Assembly (NCBI RefSeq): GCF_002305895.1
Contig: NZ_CP022203.1
Coordinates: 474,501 to 538,500 of the forward strand
DNA: 64,000 bases
Direction of reading: 5' to 3'
DNA from: Corallococcus macrosporus DSM 14697
Lineage (GTDB): Bacteria; Myxococcota; Myxococcia; Myxococcales; Myxococcaceae
Below the pieces are notes generated by a model. It had not been told where the DNA came from. It saw only the letters and a list, made by a program, of their open reading frames with translations, and searched no databases. This document shows positions 16,340 through 23,408 of this stretch, piece after piece; within the stretch, counting starts at the first letter, position 1; the number at the start of each line of letters is the position of its first letter. Made by a program: the position numbers and the translations under genes.

Positions 16340-16361
16340 GAAGCAGAGACTGACCGGCCCT

Positions 16362-16387
16362 ACTCATGAGTTACACAACTCACGAGT
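16362..16387. promoter_or_regulatory. operator pair upstream of repressor 1
   Basis: ACTCATGAGT (16362-16371) and ACTCACGAGT (16378-16387), centres 16 bp apart, in the gap between the two repressor genes. Same motif as at 16728-16754 and 16788-16813. Confidence 0.75.
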
Positions 16388-16397
16388 TTCCACGCGC

Positions 16398-16706
16398 TTA
16401 CTTGCTGGTGTCCTCTCCATCAGTCTCCGCGAGGAGCGCGCTGAGAGGCACTTTGTACGCTACGGACGCAGCAACCAGGGTGGCCACAGTGGGATTTGCG
16501 GTGCCTCCCTCTATGCGAGGCAACGACTTGGAATGAAGGCCGATGAGGTCGGCAGCCTCCTCCTGAGAGAGCCCCTGCTCCACGCGAAGTTTCCGGAGAC
16601 GCGTTCCCAGGCGCTTCAGCGTGCGGTTGATGGCTGGTGCCAAGTCCTTCCGTGTCCAGACTTCGGAACGCCCGTGGGAGTGAGGTGACTTACGGGATGT
16701 GGGCAC
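16398..16706 (-). CDS. XRE-family repressor 2, paralogue of repressor 1
   Basis: 102 residues from a GTG at 16706, with the same extension and HTH (LGTRLRKLRVEQGLSQEEAADLIGLHSKSLPRIEGGTANPT). The recognition helix differs (LHSKSLP here, LHPKYMP in repressor 1), so operator preference may differ. A palindrome pair lies 22 bases upstream. Together with repressor 1 this could form a two-repressor switch controlling the element. Confidence 0.88.
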   Translation of the reverse strand: MPTSRKSPHSHGRSEVWTRKDLAPAINRTLKRLGTRLRKLRVEQGLSQEEAADLIGLHSKSLPRIEGGTANPTVATLVAASVAYKVPLSALLAETDGEDTSK

Positions 16707-16727
16707 AGGCGAACATTGGCCGCCCCT

Positions 16728-16754
16728 ACTTATAAGTTACTACAACTCATGAGT
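16728..16754. promoter_or_regulatory. operator pair upstream of repressor 2
   Basis: ACTTATAAGT (16728-16737) and ACTCATGAGT (16745-16754), centres 17 bp apart, starting 22 bases upstream of the GTG start of repressor 2. Both are perfect palindromes. Confidence 0.75.
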
Positions 16755-16787
16755 TTCCTGTTCTTCATGGCCGAGAGGTGCGGGGTA

Positions 16788-16813
16788 ACTGGTGAGTTTC
16801 CCTACTCATGAGT
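16788..16813. promoter_or_regulatory. operator pair upstream of the divergent gene at 16853
   Basis: A degenerate site ACTGGTGAGT (16788-16797) and a perfect ACTCATGAGT (16804-16813), centres 16 bp apart, about 40 bases before the plus-strand gene. With the 16728 pair it occupies the divergent control region. Confidence 0.7.
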
Positions 16814-16852
16814 TACCGTGGCCTGTCTTTCAACGACGAAAGGACGGCCGCT

Positions 16853-17389
16853 ATGGAAGAAGAGAACGGACTTGGCAGTACCCCGCGAAGGGGAGTGGTG
16901 AGCCTGGACCTAGAGCTAGGAACCCTGGCCTCTGCGGTTCAGGGCGCACGGATGCTTGCGGACCTCCATGCGCGGCGCGACTTCCCGGATGCGGAGATGG
17001 AGCGGAACGCCCCTTCCTGTATTGTGTCCGTGCTTCTCCTGGCTGCAGAGCGCCTCGGGCAACTGCGGCGCGTGGTGCGCAACGAAGAGGACCCAGCCAA
17101 ATTGTGGACCCCTCACAACGAGGTAGAGGACCCAGCGGCCGGCGGCGAATTTCCCGGGGACATCGTCCTGTTCCCCTGGAATTCGCTTCGACTACCCCTG
17201 GCCATGTGGAGTAGCCGAAGAAGCGAGCCTCAAGTCCGGTCGGAGGGGCGCACGCGCAGGGGGCGCAAGGGAAAGAGCCGAAATCCGAGCGACGTCACTC
17301 GCAAATTCAAGGTGGCCCAGGGGGAGCCCCCGAGCGAGCCCGAGTTGCCCGTTCCCACCGCCTCAGACCCGGGGCAACAGCACGGGTGA
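16853..17389 (+). CDS. hypothetical element protein, divergent from the repressors
   Basis: 178 residues from the ATG at 16853, which has an AAAGGA ribosome site eight bases upstream; an earlier ATG at 16808 lies inside an operator and is unlikely. The N-terminal 110 residues look globular and helical (LASAVQGARMLADLHARRDFPDAEMERNAP); the rest is a basic, Pro/Ser/Arg-rich tail. No family recognised. Divergent position behind an operator pair suggests the first gene controlled by the switch. Confidence 0.65.
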   Translation: MEEENGLGSTPRRGVVSLDLELGTLASAVQGARMLADLHARRDFPDAEMERNAPSCIVSVLLLAAERLGQLRRVVRNEEDPAKLWTPHNEVEDPAAGGEFPGDIVLFPWNSLRLPLAMWSSRRSEPQVRSEGRTRRGRKGKSRNPSDVTRKFKVAQGEPPSEPELPVPTASDPGQQHG

Positions 17390-17694
17390 AGGAGAGGCTG
17401 ACCGAGGCGCTCGCTCAGGTCCCGCATTGAGCGCCTCGTCCACCCGTGCCCCCCGTCAACCAAGCCAGTGCCGTCGACGTTCAAGAGGTTGATGCCTCCC
17501 CAGCGGTGAGGGGGCTACAGGGGACTGCGATTTCGACGAAGTGGCGCGCCATCAGGTCGCGTGGGCGGTAACCGAGGCGGACGAGGAGGAGGACGTGCCG
17601 GCGCCCACGGTCGTCCGGCATTCCGCAGCCCTTGCTCTGCACTGGGCTCAGGCGGTGTAGTCGGCTTAGTTGACACGCCAAGCGGGAGACCACA
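17390..17694. other. intergenic stretch with a terminator hairpin
   Basis: 305 bases without a supported gene. It holds the hairpin annotated at 17404-17437; the rest shows no ORF with a ribosome site that I can defend. Confidence 0.5.
17404..17437 (+). terminator. hairpin after the 16853 gene
   Basis: A perfect 9-bp stem GAGGCGCTC (17404-17412) with GAGCGCCTC (17429-17437), 15 bases after the stop codon. No long U tract follows. Confidence 0.5.
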
Positions 17695-17964
17695 ATGACT
17701 GACGCCGACCACCGGGGAAGCAGCCCGGCCGTTGTGAAGTTTGACGCCTGTGCCCTCTGTGGCGCAGAGAAGCGAGCCCTTTCGTTTTCGCCGGGGATGC
17801 GAATTGAGCCATGGCCGGAGGTCACGGTCAGGTTGCCCCCGCCGACCGACAAGCAGCAGCAGGATTACAAGCGTCTCCTCTGCCCCAACTGCGCTAAGGC
17901 TGTGCCTTCGTGTGACTGGAAACGCCTCGTGACCGAGAAACTCGCGGCCGACCCCACGTCCTGA
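17695..17964 (+). CDS. small zinc-ribbon-like protein
   Basis: 89 residues. CALCG at residues 19-23 and CPNC near 64-67 form a likely four-Cys zinc site with a ~40-residue spacer; the C-terminus is helical and basic. No family recognised. Isolated on the plus strand inside the element. Confidence 0.6.
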   Translation: MTDADHRGSSPAVVKFDACALCGAEKRALSFSPGMRIEPWPEVTVRLPPPTDKQQQDYKRLLCPNCAKAVPSCDWKRLVTEKLAADPTS

Positions 17965-18032
17965 ATGGGCTGCGCCGCCATGCCTGCGGGCAACAAGGAT
18001 CGTGGACTCTCAACACGGCGAGCGCGCTGGGG

Positions 18033-18242
18033 CTACTTCTCCACCGGCTCCAAGGTCCATGTGTACCGGTGGCGGTTCCCTTTCTTGTCGCGCACCGCGA
18101 TGTCCCCCTGGGGCAGTTTGGCGCCCGCCACGTCGTGCCTGAAAAGGCTTGCCGCATGCTGCGGGCCATCCGCCATGATGCTCCGGGAGAAGTAAACCTC
18201 ACCAGCGTACAGGCTGCACTCGTAGAGGGGCATAGGGCGCAT
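18033..18242 (-). CDS. small hypothetical protein
   Basis: 69 residues (66 from the second ATG), ending KKGNRHRYTWTLEPVEK. The sequence alternates polar and hydrophobic residues like a small beta protein (ECSLYAGEVYFSRS, KLPQGDIAVRDKKG). 18 bases separate it from the upstream membrane protein gene, consistent with an operon. No family recognised. Confidence 0.5.
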   Translation of the reverse strand: MRPMPLYECSLYAGEVYFSRSIMADGPQHAASLFRHDVAGAKLPQGDIAVRDKKGNRHRYTWTLEPVEK

Positions 18243-18260
18243 TCTGCCATGCGGTGAGCA

Positions 18261-18773
18261 TCAGCGCCGCCAGACGTCGTCAGGAAGGCCGCGCGGCGGC
18301 AGGCGTGCACGAATTTCTTGTAACTCGTGCAGAATGGCGCGCTGGTACTGGAGATGACGCAGCACCGCGTCAACAACCGCCATCACCCCCACAACGGCGA
18401 GGGCGATAGTTGTGTGCTCAATGAGCGCGTAGCCGCTGACAGCGGCAAGCAACACCCATCGGCCACGCCACAAGATCCAAGTACCCCAGCCGAAACACCA
18501 CAACCCGGCAACCAGAGCGGGGCCGCCCAGGACAATACCAGCAAGCCTCAGGGCGCCAGGGTAAATCCCCAGCATGTCGGCGAGCACGCCTGTTCCAGGA
18601 GCCCCGTTGAGCTTAAAAGCGATGACGAGGTCAGCGAGGCGAACCAGCAGGGCTTGCGGCCAATTCCATAAGAGGCCCACGAAGAAGCCTAGACCGAGTC
18701 CTAGGGTGATGAAGGGATGGCGATCAGCCCAGTCTTTCTTGACTGGAGTCTCTGCGGTCGTCTCCATGTCCAC
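18261..18773 (-). CDS. small membrane protein
   Basis: 170 residues with four or five hydrophobic segments (for example FITLGLGLGFFVGLLWNW near residue 20 and ALIEHTTIALAVVGVMAVVDAVL near 120), then a cytoplasmic-looking helical tail. No homologous family recognised. Possible element cargo; phage exclusion or defence membrane proteins look like this, but there is no direct evidence. Confidence 0.6.
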   Translation of the reverse strand: MDMETTAETPVKKDWADRHPFITLGLGLGFFVGLLWNWPQALLVRLADLVIAFKLNGAPGTGVLADMLGIYPGALRLAGIVLGGPALVAGLWCFGWGTWILWRGRWVLLAAVSGYALIEHTTIALAVVGVMAVVDAVLRHLQYQRAILHELQEIRARLPPRGLPDDVWRR

Positions 18774-18904
18774 TAGCCTCCCGCTCTGCGAGCAAAGGCG
18801 TCAACAGCCCGAGGGGATGACGTAGGGCGCCGCCCACGAGAAGCAGAGCAGTTCTACCGGGCCACGCACGTCCCTTGAACGCGGCCCAGCTTCCCGAATG
18901 GCCG

Positions 18905-18940
18905 TAACCGGTTCCGGCTCCCGCTATAGGGGAGGTAATC
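18905..18940. repeat. hairpin-type motif with CTATAGG loop, copy 2
   Basis: Contains GGTTCCGGCTCCCGCTATAG, nearly the same as the core at 19729 and related to 13160-13185. Inverted flanks pair imperfectly around the CTATAG loop. Lies in the 214-base gap upstream of the membrane protein gene. Confidence 0.5.
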
Positions 18941-18987
18941 GGCGACAGACGCCGTTCGTCGGTGTCCCATGCGGACTCACGTCTCGC

Positions 18988-19641
18988 TTACCTGACCAGC
19001 GTCCAGAGCAGGACGCCACACAGAGCGACTCCGATTGCTCCTAGCCACATCAGGCATCCCCATTGATGAACCAGAAGGTCGAGTTGCTTCTTGATCGCAT
19101 CGACCTGTGCCGAAGTGGGAGTCGTTTTCCCTGCATCTCGTTTCGAGTTCTGCGCCAGCGTGAACTGGAACTGAAACTCCCACCAGACTACCTCGACCCA
19201 GGGGTGCTGGATGTTGTCCCACTCAATGCCATCGGGCACGCTGCGCTCCATTGCGGCCCCCTGCTCCACAGCAAGGCTGATTGTGGGTAACTTCCCTTCG
19301 CCTACGTGACTAAGGAGACGCTCGAAGGCATCTGGCGATACTAGTAGGGCAACTTGGAAGAAGCGCGCGCCCTCCTCGCTCAATGGGGGGTAGTCATGGA
19401 GGAGGCCGCTACATCGGTTGCCGCCTATTTCATGAAACTGGCCGATCTCAATGAGGACCGTTCCAGCCAGGTTCTTGAGCCACTCCCCCGAAGCCAAGCG
19501 GACGTGCTCTTGGAGCGGGGAGCGGACTTTCCAACCCAAGGTGCGCGCGGACCCGCTGGACGCAACGGAAGGTGGTGACTCACCCTCGCGCCGCAGCGTG
19601 TAGTGAGCATCGAAACCGGTTGGCTCAAGGGTAATCCGCAT
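18988..19641 (-). CDS. hypothetical protein with C-terminal membrane anchor
   Basis: 217 residues. A soluble, beta-rich N-terminal domain (residues 1-170, MRITLEPTGFDAHYTLRREGE...WVEVVWWEFQFQFTL) is followed by a linker and a single hydrophobic helix (LMWLGAIGVALCGVLLWTLVR) at the very C-terminus, so it is probably tail-anchored. No known family. Likely element cargo. Confidence 0.65.
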   Translation of the reverse strand: MRITLEPTGFDAHYTLRREGESPPSVASSGSARTLGWKVRSPLQEHVRLASGEWLKNLAGTVLIEIGQFHEIGGNRCSGLLHDYPPLSEEGARFFQVALLVSPDAFERLLSHVGEGKLPTISLAVEQGAAMERSVPDGIEWDNIQHPWVEVVWWEFQFQFTLAQNSKRDAGKTTPTSAQVDAIKKQLDLLVHQWGCLMWLGAIGVALCGVLLWTLVR

Positions 19642-19728
19642 GGGGCCATGTAATCACGGAGCCGCAACCGCAGTTCGAGAACAGCGTCGTTCGGGTTTCG
19701 GCGTAGCCAACTCGCGGTTACGAGGTTC

Positions 19729-19772
19729 CGGTTCCCGCTATAGGGCCGGGAACCGGGAACCAGCGGCCCAAG
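19729..19772. repeat. hairpin-type motif with CTATAGG loop, copy 3
   Basis: GGTTCCGGTTCCCG (from 19735) pairs with CGGGAACCGGGAACC after a CTATAGGGC loop, one bulged G. Starts directly after the HTH stop on the minus strand, so it could end that transcript, but the motif recurs twice elsewhere in the element. Confidence 0.6.
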
Positions 19773-19774
19773 CA

Positions 19775-20017
19775 TCAGCGCCGTCCCCGGGCGAGGAACG
19801 CCTCCAGTGACGCGGCCGGGATGCGGATGGAGTTCCCGACCCACACTCGCTCCAGTTCCCCGCGTTCGAGGAGCGCGTAGACGGTGGCTCGGCAGACGGC
19901 CAACTCCTCCGCCACCTCTCGCACCGTGAGCATCGGCAGGGGCACCGGCCGCACCATGTTCCGCACCACCGGCGCACCACGGCCAGTCGAAGCAGTGGAA
20001 ACGGTGCCAACCGGCAC
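19775..20017 (-). CDS. HTH_17 DNA-binding ORF, in frame with the integrase across attP
   Basis: Up to 80 residues from a GTG at 20017, with internal ATGs at 19957 and 19933. LTVREVAEELAVCRATVYALLERGELERVWVGNSIRIPAASLEAFLARG is an excisionase-like helix-turn-helix. The frame is open upstream through the right attachment repeat, and the codon phase at that repeat is the same as the integrase phase at the left repeat. So in the excised circle this ORF is the C-terminal end of a ~556-residue integrase; in the integrated state it is orphaned and could be expressed alone from an internal start. Confidence 0.8.
   Translation of the reverse strand: MPVGTVSTASTGRGAPVVRNMVRPVPLPMLTVREVAEELAVCRATVYALLERGELERVWVGNSIRIPAASLEAFLARGRR
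19959..19979. repeat. 21-bp repeat near attR
   Basis: Copy of the sequence at 10481-10501 (20 of 21 identical), 126 bases from the right attachment repeat. See that entry. Confidence 0.5.
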
Positions 20018-20105
20018 CGCTCGCGCTGCCTGGGAAGCGCCAATCCCTTCCGGAGGTTGCGAGCCGGTGACAGAGCCTGCGAACTCCTGCCAACCCGCCC
20101 CACCC

Positions 20106-20153
20106 CGGTTGCGGACCGAGAGGCCGCAGGTTCGACTCCTGCCAGGACCACTT
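20106..20153 (+). repeat. attR of element 1 / attL of element 2
   Basis: 48 bases identical to 10364-10411, here without the 5' half of the tRNA. It closes the first element and opens the second, as expected for two elements integrated in tandem at one site. Confidence 0.93.
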
Positions 20154-20163
20154 TTCTACTCAG

Positions 20164-20427
20164 TCATTGCGCATGGTTGGCCACGGCCTCTGCCTGTGTT
20201 GCACGTATGTCGCACGCGGGCGCAAGCGGGAGGTCCAGCACTCGCACCGCGTGACGACGCGTGTCGGGACGGAGGTGGGCATACCGCTCCGTCATGCCGA
20301 TGGTGGCGTGCTCCATCAGCTCTTGGATGACCTTCAGCACGTCGCGCGGACGACGCTCCAATGGATCCCGGCGCAGGCTCCCGGCGTGCGTTGACGAAGC
20401 AGCCGACCGTATGACGGCGGCCCTCAA
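20164..20427 (-). pseudogene. tyrosine integrase, C-terminal fragment
   Basis: About 87 codons. VIQELMEHATIGMTERYAHL contains the catalytic His and Tyr of a tyrosine recombinase (normally GHxx...Y), but the Arg and HxxR portions are absent, and the residues before VIQELM are out of context. The tail PACDIRATQAEAVANHAQ ends 10 bases before the attachment repeat. Remnant of the integrase of element 2. Confidence 0.75.
20197..20214. repeat. 18-bp direct repeat, left copy
   Basis: TGTTGCACGTATGTCGCA, identical at 24037-24054. On the minus strand both encode CDIRAT at an integrase-like C-terminus. Possibly another, older attachment core used by element 2. Confidence 0.55.
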
Positions 20428-20533
20428 GCCCTCTTGCTACCGCTGATTCACCACCGGCACGGCGCCAGCCGTCAGACCGGCCGGGAGACTGTGTTCCTCG
20501 GGCCTCATGTCGGGGCACGCACGGGAGGCGTGT

Positions 20534-21883
20534 ATGCACAGGAAGCGAAGCTGTCTGGCGGCGCTGCTGCTGTTGCTATTACCGATGAAGGGATGGGCCT
20601 CGGAGCCTCCTGCTCCGGAGGAAAAGGCAGCCACAGCCCCGTCTGTAGCTCCCGCGCGCAAGTGGCACTCCCTGACGCGCGTGGAAGTCACGTCGCTGGC
20701 GCTCCTGCCTCGCGCTGGCGTGGGAGAGGACGAGGGCTTCGTGCAGGTGGAGCCCACCTTCATCCTCGACGGAGGGTCCGAGTTCGGCGTCAACCTGGGG
20801 GCGCCCGTGCGCTTCCGTCTGTGGGGAGGGAACGGTGACGGGGCCCCTGTGCGTCGCGAGGACTGGGACTCTCTCTCGGACTGGGGACAGCTCGTTCGCG
20901 GCCTCCTGTTGGGTTCGGACAACGCGCCCATGGGCATCTGGTTCGGCCCGCTGGAGGAACACCGGCTCCTCTCCGGGCATCTCGTCCGCCGATACTCCAA
21001 CCGCACGAATCCGGACTACCACCCGGCGGGAGGCATCTTCACTGGCGCGGCTGGCCCCCTCTACACGGAAGCCTTCGCCTCCGACGTGTTGGGCGCGCGG
21101 CTGATGGGCGCGGAGGTGGCCCTGGACATGGAGCACCTCCTCTTTGGCCAGCCGAAGCAGCGGGGCCGGTACACGCTCGCGGTGTCCGCCGTCCATGACT
21201 GGGGGCGAACTGGAGGGGCGGCGCCGTCACTAACGCTGGCCCACCTGGACGCCATGGCGGTGGTGGTGGCGCGGCCCGGCATGGAGGCTTACGTGAATGC
21301 CGGGTGGGGCGGTCGTCCCGGACAGGGCGGTGCCTGGGGCGCAGTCGTGGGGGGCGGGGTGGACTCCCTCTCCGAGAGGTTCAACCTCCGCCTTCGGCTG
21401 GAGGCGAGGCGCCAGCATGGCGGCTTCCGGCAGGGCTTCTTCGGCGCGGACTACGAGCTGGCTCGCTTCCAGGCGGCGGGCCCTGACGGCGTGCCGCTCG
21501 CGGAGGCGCACTTCCCGGACGGCTACTCCGCATTCGCGGAAGCCCTCGTGGAGTGGGATGCCGTCAGCTACGGCGGGCTCTACAAGCACTTGAAGTTGTC
21601 GCTGGGGGCGGAGGCGTTCTCCTGGGGCCGCTTCGACGTGGACGGCCGTGTTGCGGTGCAGCTCCTCGAGCGTGCGCTGGAAGTGGCGCTGAAGGGCCTC
21701 GCCGTTGGGGCTGGGAAGCCCGGGGCGCGCTACCTGGGAGCGGCGGAGGTCCGCTGGAGGTTTCTGGGCGGGAAGCTCTACGCGATGGGGACAGGTGGCA
21801 CGCTGCACTTCCCCACGGCGGAAGGGACGCTGCGGCCTGGGGCCTTCGCCTCGGTGGGGCTGGGGGTGGACAATGCGCGCTGA
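20534..21883 (+). CDS. secreted outer-membrane-like protein, SitB-like position
   Basis: 449 residues from the ATG at 20534, with GGGAGG seven bases upstream. Signal peptide MHRKRSCLAALLLLLLPMKGWA with cleavage near ASE. The mature protein is full of alternating aromatic/small residues with Gly (for example FNLRLRLEARRQHGGFRQGFFGADYEL), suggesting an outer-membrane beta barrel. It overlaps the lipoprotein gene by 11 bases. In Myxococcus sitBAI cassettes a sitB gene precedes the toxin gene sitA; this position fits, but homology to SitB is an inference from context. Confidence 0.7.
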   Translation: MHRKRSCLAALLLLLLPMKGWASEPPAPEEKAATAPSVAPARKWHSLTRVEVTSLALLPRAGVGEDEGFVQVEPTFILDGGSEFGVNLGAPVRFRLWGGNGDGAPVRREDWDSLSDWGQLVRGLLLGSDNAPMGIWFGPLEEHRLLSGHLVRRYSNRTNPDYHPAGGIFTGAAGPLYTEAFASDVLGARLMGAEVALDMEHLLFGQPKQRGRYTLAVSAVHDWGRTGGAAPSLTLAHLDAMAVVVARPGMEAYVNAGWGGRPGQGGAWGAVVGGGVDSLSERFNLRLRLEARRQHGGFRQGFFGADYELARFQAAGPDGVPLAEAHFPDGYSAFAEALVEWDAVSYGGLYKHLKLSLGAEAFSWGRFDVDGRVAVQLLERALEVALKGLAVGAGKPGARYLGAAEVRWRFLGGKLYAMGTGGTLHFPTAEGTLRPGAFASVGLGVDNAR

Positions 21884-23408
21884 TGCCCTGCTCGTGGCCG
21901 TGGTGCTTGCCACGGGATGCGCGTCGGTGCCGCAGCCTCCCGTGCGAAGCGGCACGCTGAGCTACACGCCTCACGGGGCGACAGCCTCCGAGTGGGCGGA
22001 CGTGCTGAGTGACGAGCTTCCTCATTCCTTCGGCGCTTCTCCGTACTGCCTCGCGAGCTCTGGGGCTGGGCAGCGCCTGTTCCGTCATGTCGGGCCACGA
22101 GGCGACGCAACGAAGGCCGCACCTGGCACCGCATCTGGAGCTGTCGGAGGCATGGGCCCGCAGGCCGCCCCGGCGCGTCAAGCCGTCCTCGACGCCATTG
22201 ATGAAGTGAAGCGCACCCTGGAGCGGAGCGAAGCGACGCGCTCCCGGCTCACCTCGCGCTCGCCTGCTCCTGGGGGCCGGAGGCTCGACGGTGTCTTCGC
22301 GCGCTATCTCGACCATGGCACCAACCAACTGACGTGGCTCCGAGGAACGCTGGCGAATGCCACCGCGCTGGCGGGAGTGGCCTCGGAGGTGGAGGACTCG
22401 GACATGGCGCTGGGCGTCCTGCGCATGGTGGGGCCTCGGCTCCAGGCCGCGATGTTCGGAGCCCTGCTGCTGGCCACGTGGGTGGACTTCCTGCAACTCG
22501 CTGATGCCTTGCTCCGCGACTGTCCCATGTGCGGCTCCGAGAAGCTGTTCGCGGACCTGCACCGCGTTCAAGGCAAGCTGACTCCGACGCTGGCGGACCT
22601 CTCATCGGGGGACTCGGAGCGCATCGAGGCAGCGACGACCGCGATGCCCGTGCTGATGGGGGAGCTGACCCACGAGTTCGACACGATTCGTCGGGAGGCG
22701 CGCTCGGCCATGGAGGTGGGTGGCAAAGTCATGGTGGCGGCGCAGGTGATGGAGTTGCTCGCCCTGGTTTCCACGCTGAAGGTGTCACTCCCCCGGCCAC
22801 CGCCAGCCGCCCCCGCGACGCTCGGCGTGGGCATCGTCATGAGGTCGGGAGGCGTCATGGCGGGCTCGCGGCTCGTCGTCTCGGCGGAGTGGGTGGAGAT
22901 GATGCGCGGGCTGGTGCAGGCGGGCGTCATTTCCCTCCCCGCCGTCAGCGCCGCGGTCCGCATCCACAGTGGGCAGGTGATGATGGCCCAGGCGCACCAA
23001 GATTTGCCCGAGGGCGTGCGTGAGGCACTGGGGGACAGCCCCGAGGTGCGAGGCATGCGCGTGACGGGCAAGGCCGGTGCGGGCATGGCCGAGGCTCCGA
23101 AGCACCACGTCCTACCGAAGGAGCACCGCGAGTGGTTCGAGGCGCGTGGCTTCAAGGGTGACATGGACATCGACCAGTTCTGTGTCCGGCTGGAGCAGGC
23201 CCACCACGAGGCGATTCACGGAGGGGGAAACTGGAAGATGGGGCGCATGTGGCCTGACGAGTGGAGCAGAAGGATCATGCGCGCGCTCCAAGATGCTGAA
23301 GTCAGCGCCGGGAGGCCGCTGACGCGAAATGCGATCCTCAAGATCGTCGGTAAGAATATGAAGGCCTACGATATTCCAATGAACTTCACTCCCGGGAGAA
23401 GCCGATGA
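21873..23408 (+). CDS. lipoprotein polymorphic toxin candidate (SitA-like)
   Basis: 511 residues from the ATG at 21873 (MRADALLVAVVLATGC, lipobox ATGC). Residues 20-330 are a helical delivery-type region with hydrophobic segments (MFGALLLATWVDFLQLADALL). The last ~100 residues form a separate His-rich domain: HHVLPKEHREWF, then QAHHEAIHGGGNWKMGRMWPDEW, resembling the DUF2380/TIGR02269 lipoprotein family of Myxococcus and, in outline, HNH/GHH-like nucleases. SitA toxins of M. xanthus are lipoproteins passed to kin by outer-membrane exchange. A small overlapping gene follows, as expected for immunity. Activity is inferred. Confidence 0.75.
   Translation: MRADALLVAVVLATGCASVPQPPVRSGTLSYTPHGATASEWADVLSDELPHSFGASPYCLASSGAGQRLFRHVGPRGDATKAAPGTASGAVGGMGPQAAPARQAVLDAIDEVKRTLERSEATRSRLTSRSPAPGGRRLDGVFARYLDHGTNQLTWLRGTLANATALAGVASEVEDSDMALGVLRMVGPRLQAAMFGALLLATWVDFLQLADALLRDCPMCGSEKLFADLHRVQGKLTPTLADLSSGDSERIEAATTAMPVLMGELTHEFDTIRREARSAMEVGGKVMVAAQVMELLALVSTLKVSLPRPPPAAPATLGVGIVMRSGGVMAGSRLVVSAEWVEMMRGLVQAGVISLPAVSAAVRIHSGQVMMAQAHQDLPEGVREALGDSPEVRGMRVTGKAGAGMAEAPKHHVLPKEHREWFEARGFKGDMDIDQFCVRLEQAHHEAIHGGGNWKMGRMWPDEWSRRIMRALQDAEVSAGRPLTRNAILKIVGKNMKAYDIPMNFTPGRSR

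Larger units (their letters stand above)
10364..20153. mobile_element. integrative element 1 in tRNA-Arg (about 9.8 kb)
   Basis: Bounded by the 48-bp repeats. Contains integrase at the left end, three HTH_17/AlpA-type proteins, XRE regulators, helicase and primase but no capsid, terminase or conjugation genes. This fits a satellite-like or mobilisable integrative element that replicates after excision. Base composition is somewhat lower in GC and ORFs are less tightly packed between 14.5 and 19.7 kb than in the flanking chromosome. Confidence 0.85.

Noticed and set aside
16808-16852. Earlier ATG (16808) for the divergent element gene
   Set aside because: It lies inside the palindromic operator 16804-16813 and lacks a ribosome site; the ATG at 16853 has AAAGGA.
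10364-20153. Complete prophage
   Set aside because: No terminase, portal, capsid, tail or lysis genes could be recognised between the att repeats.
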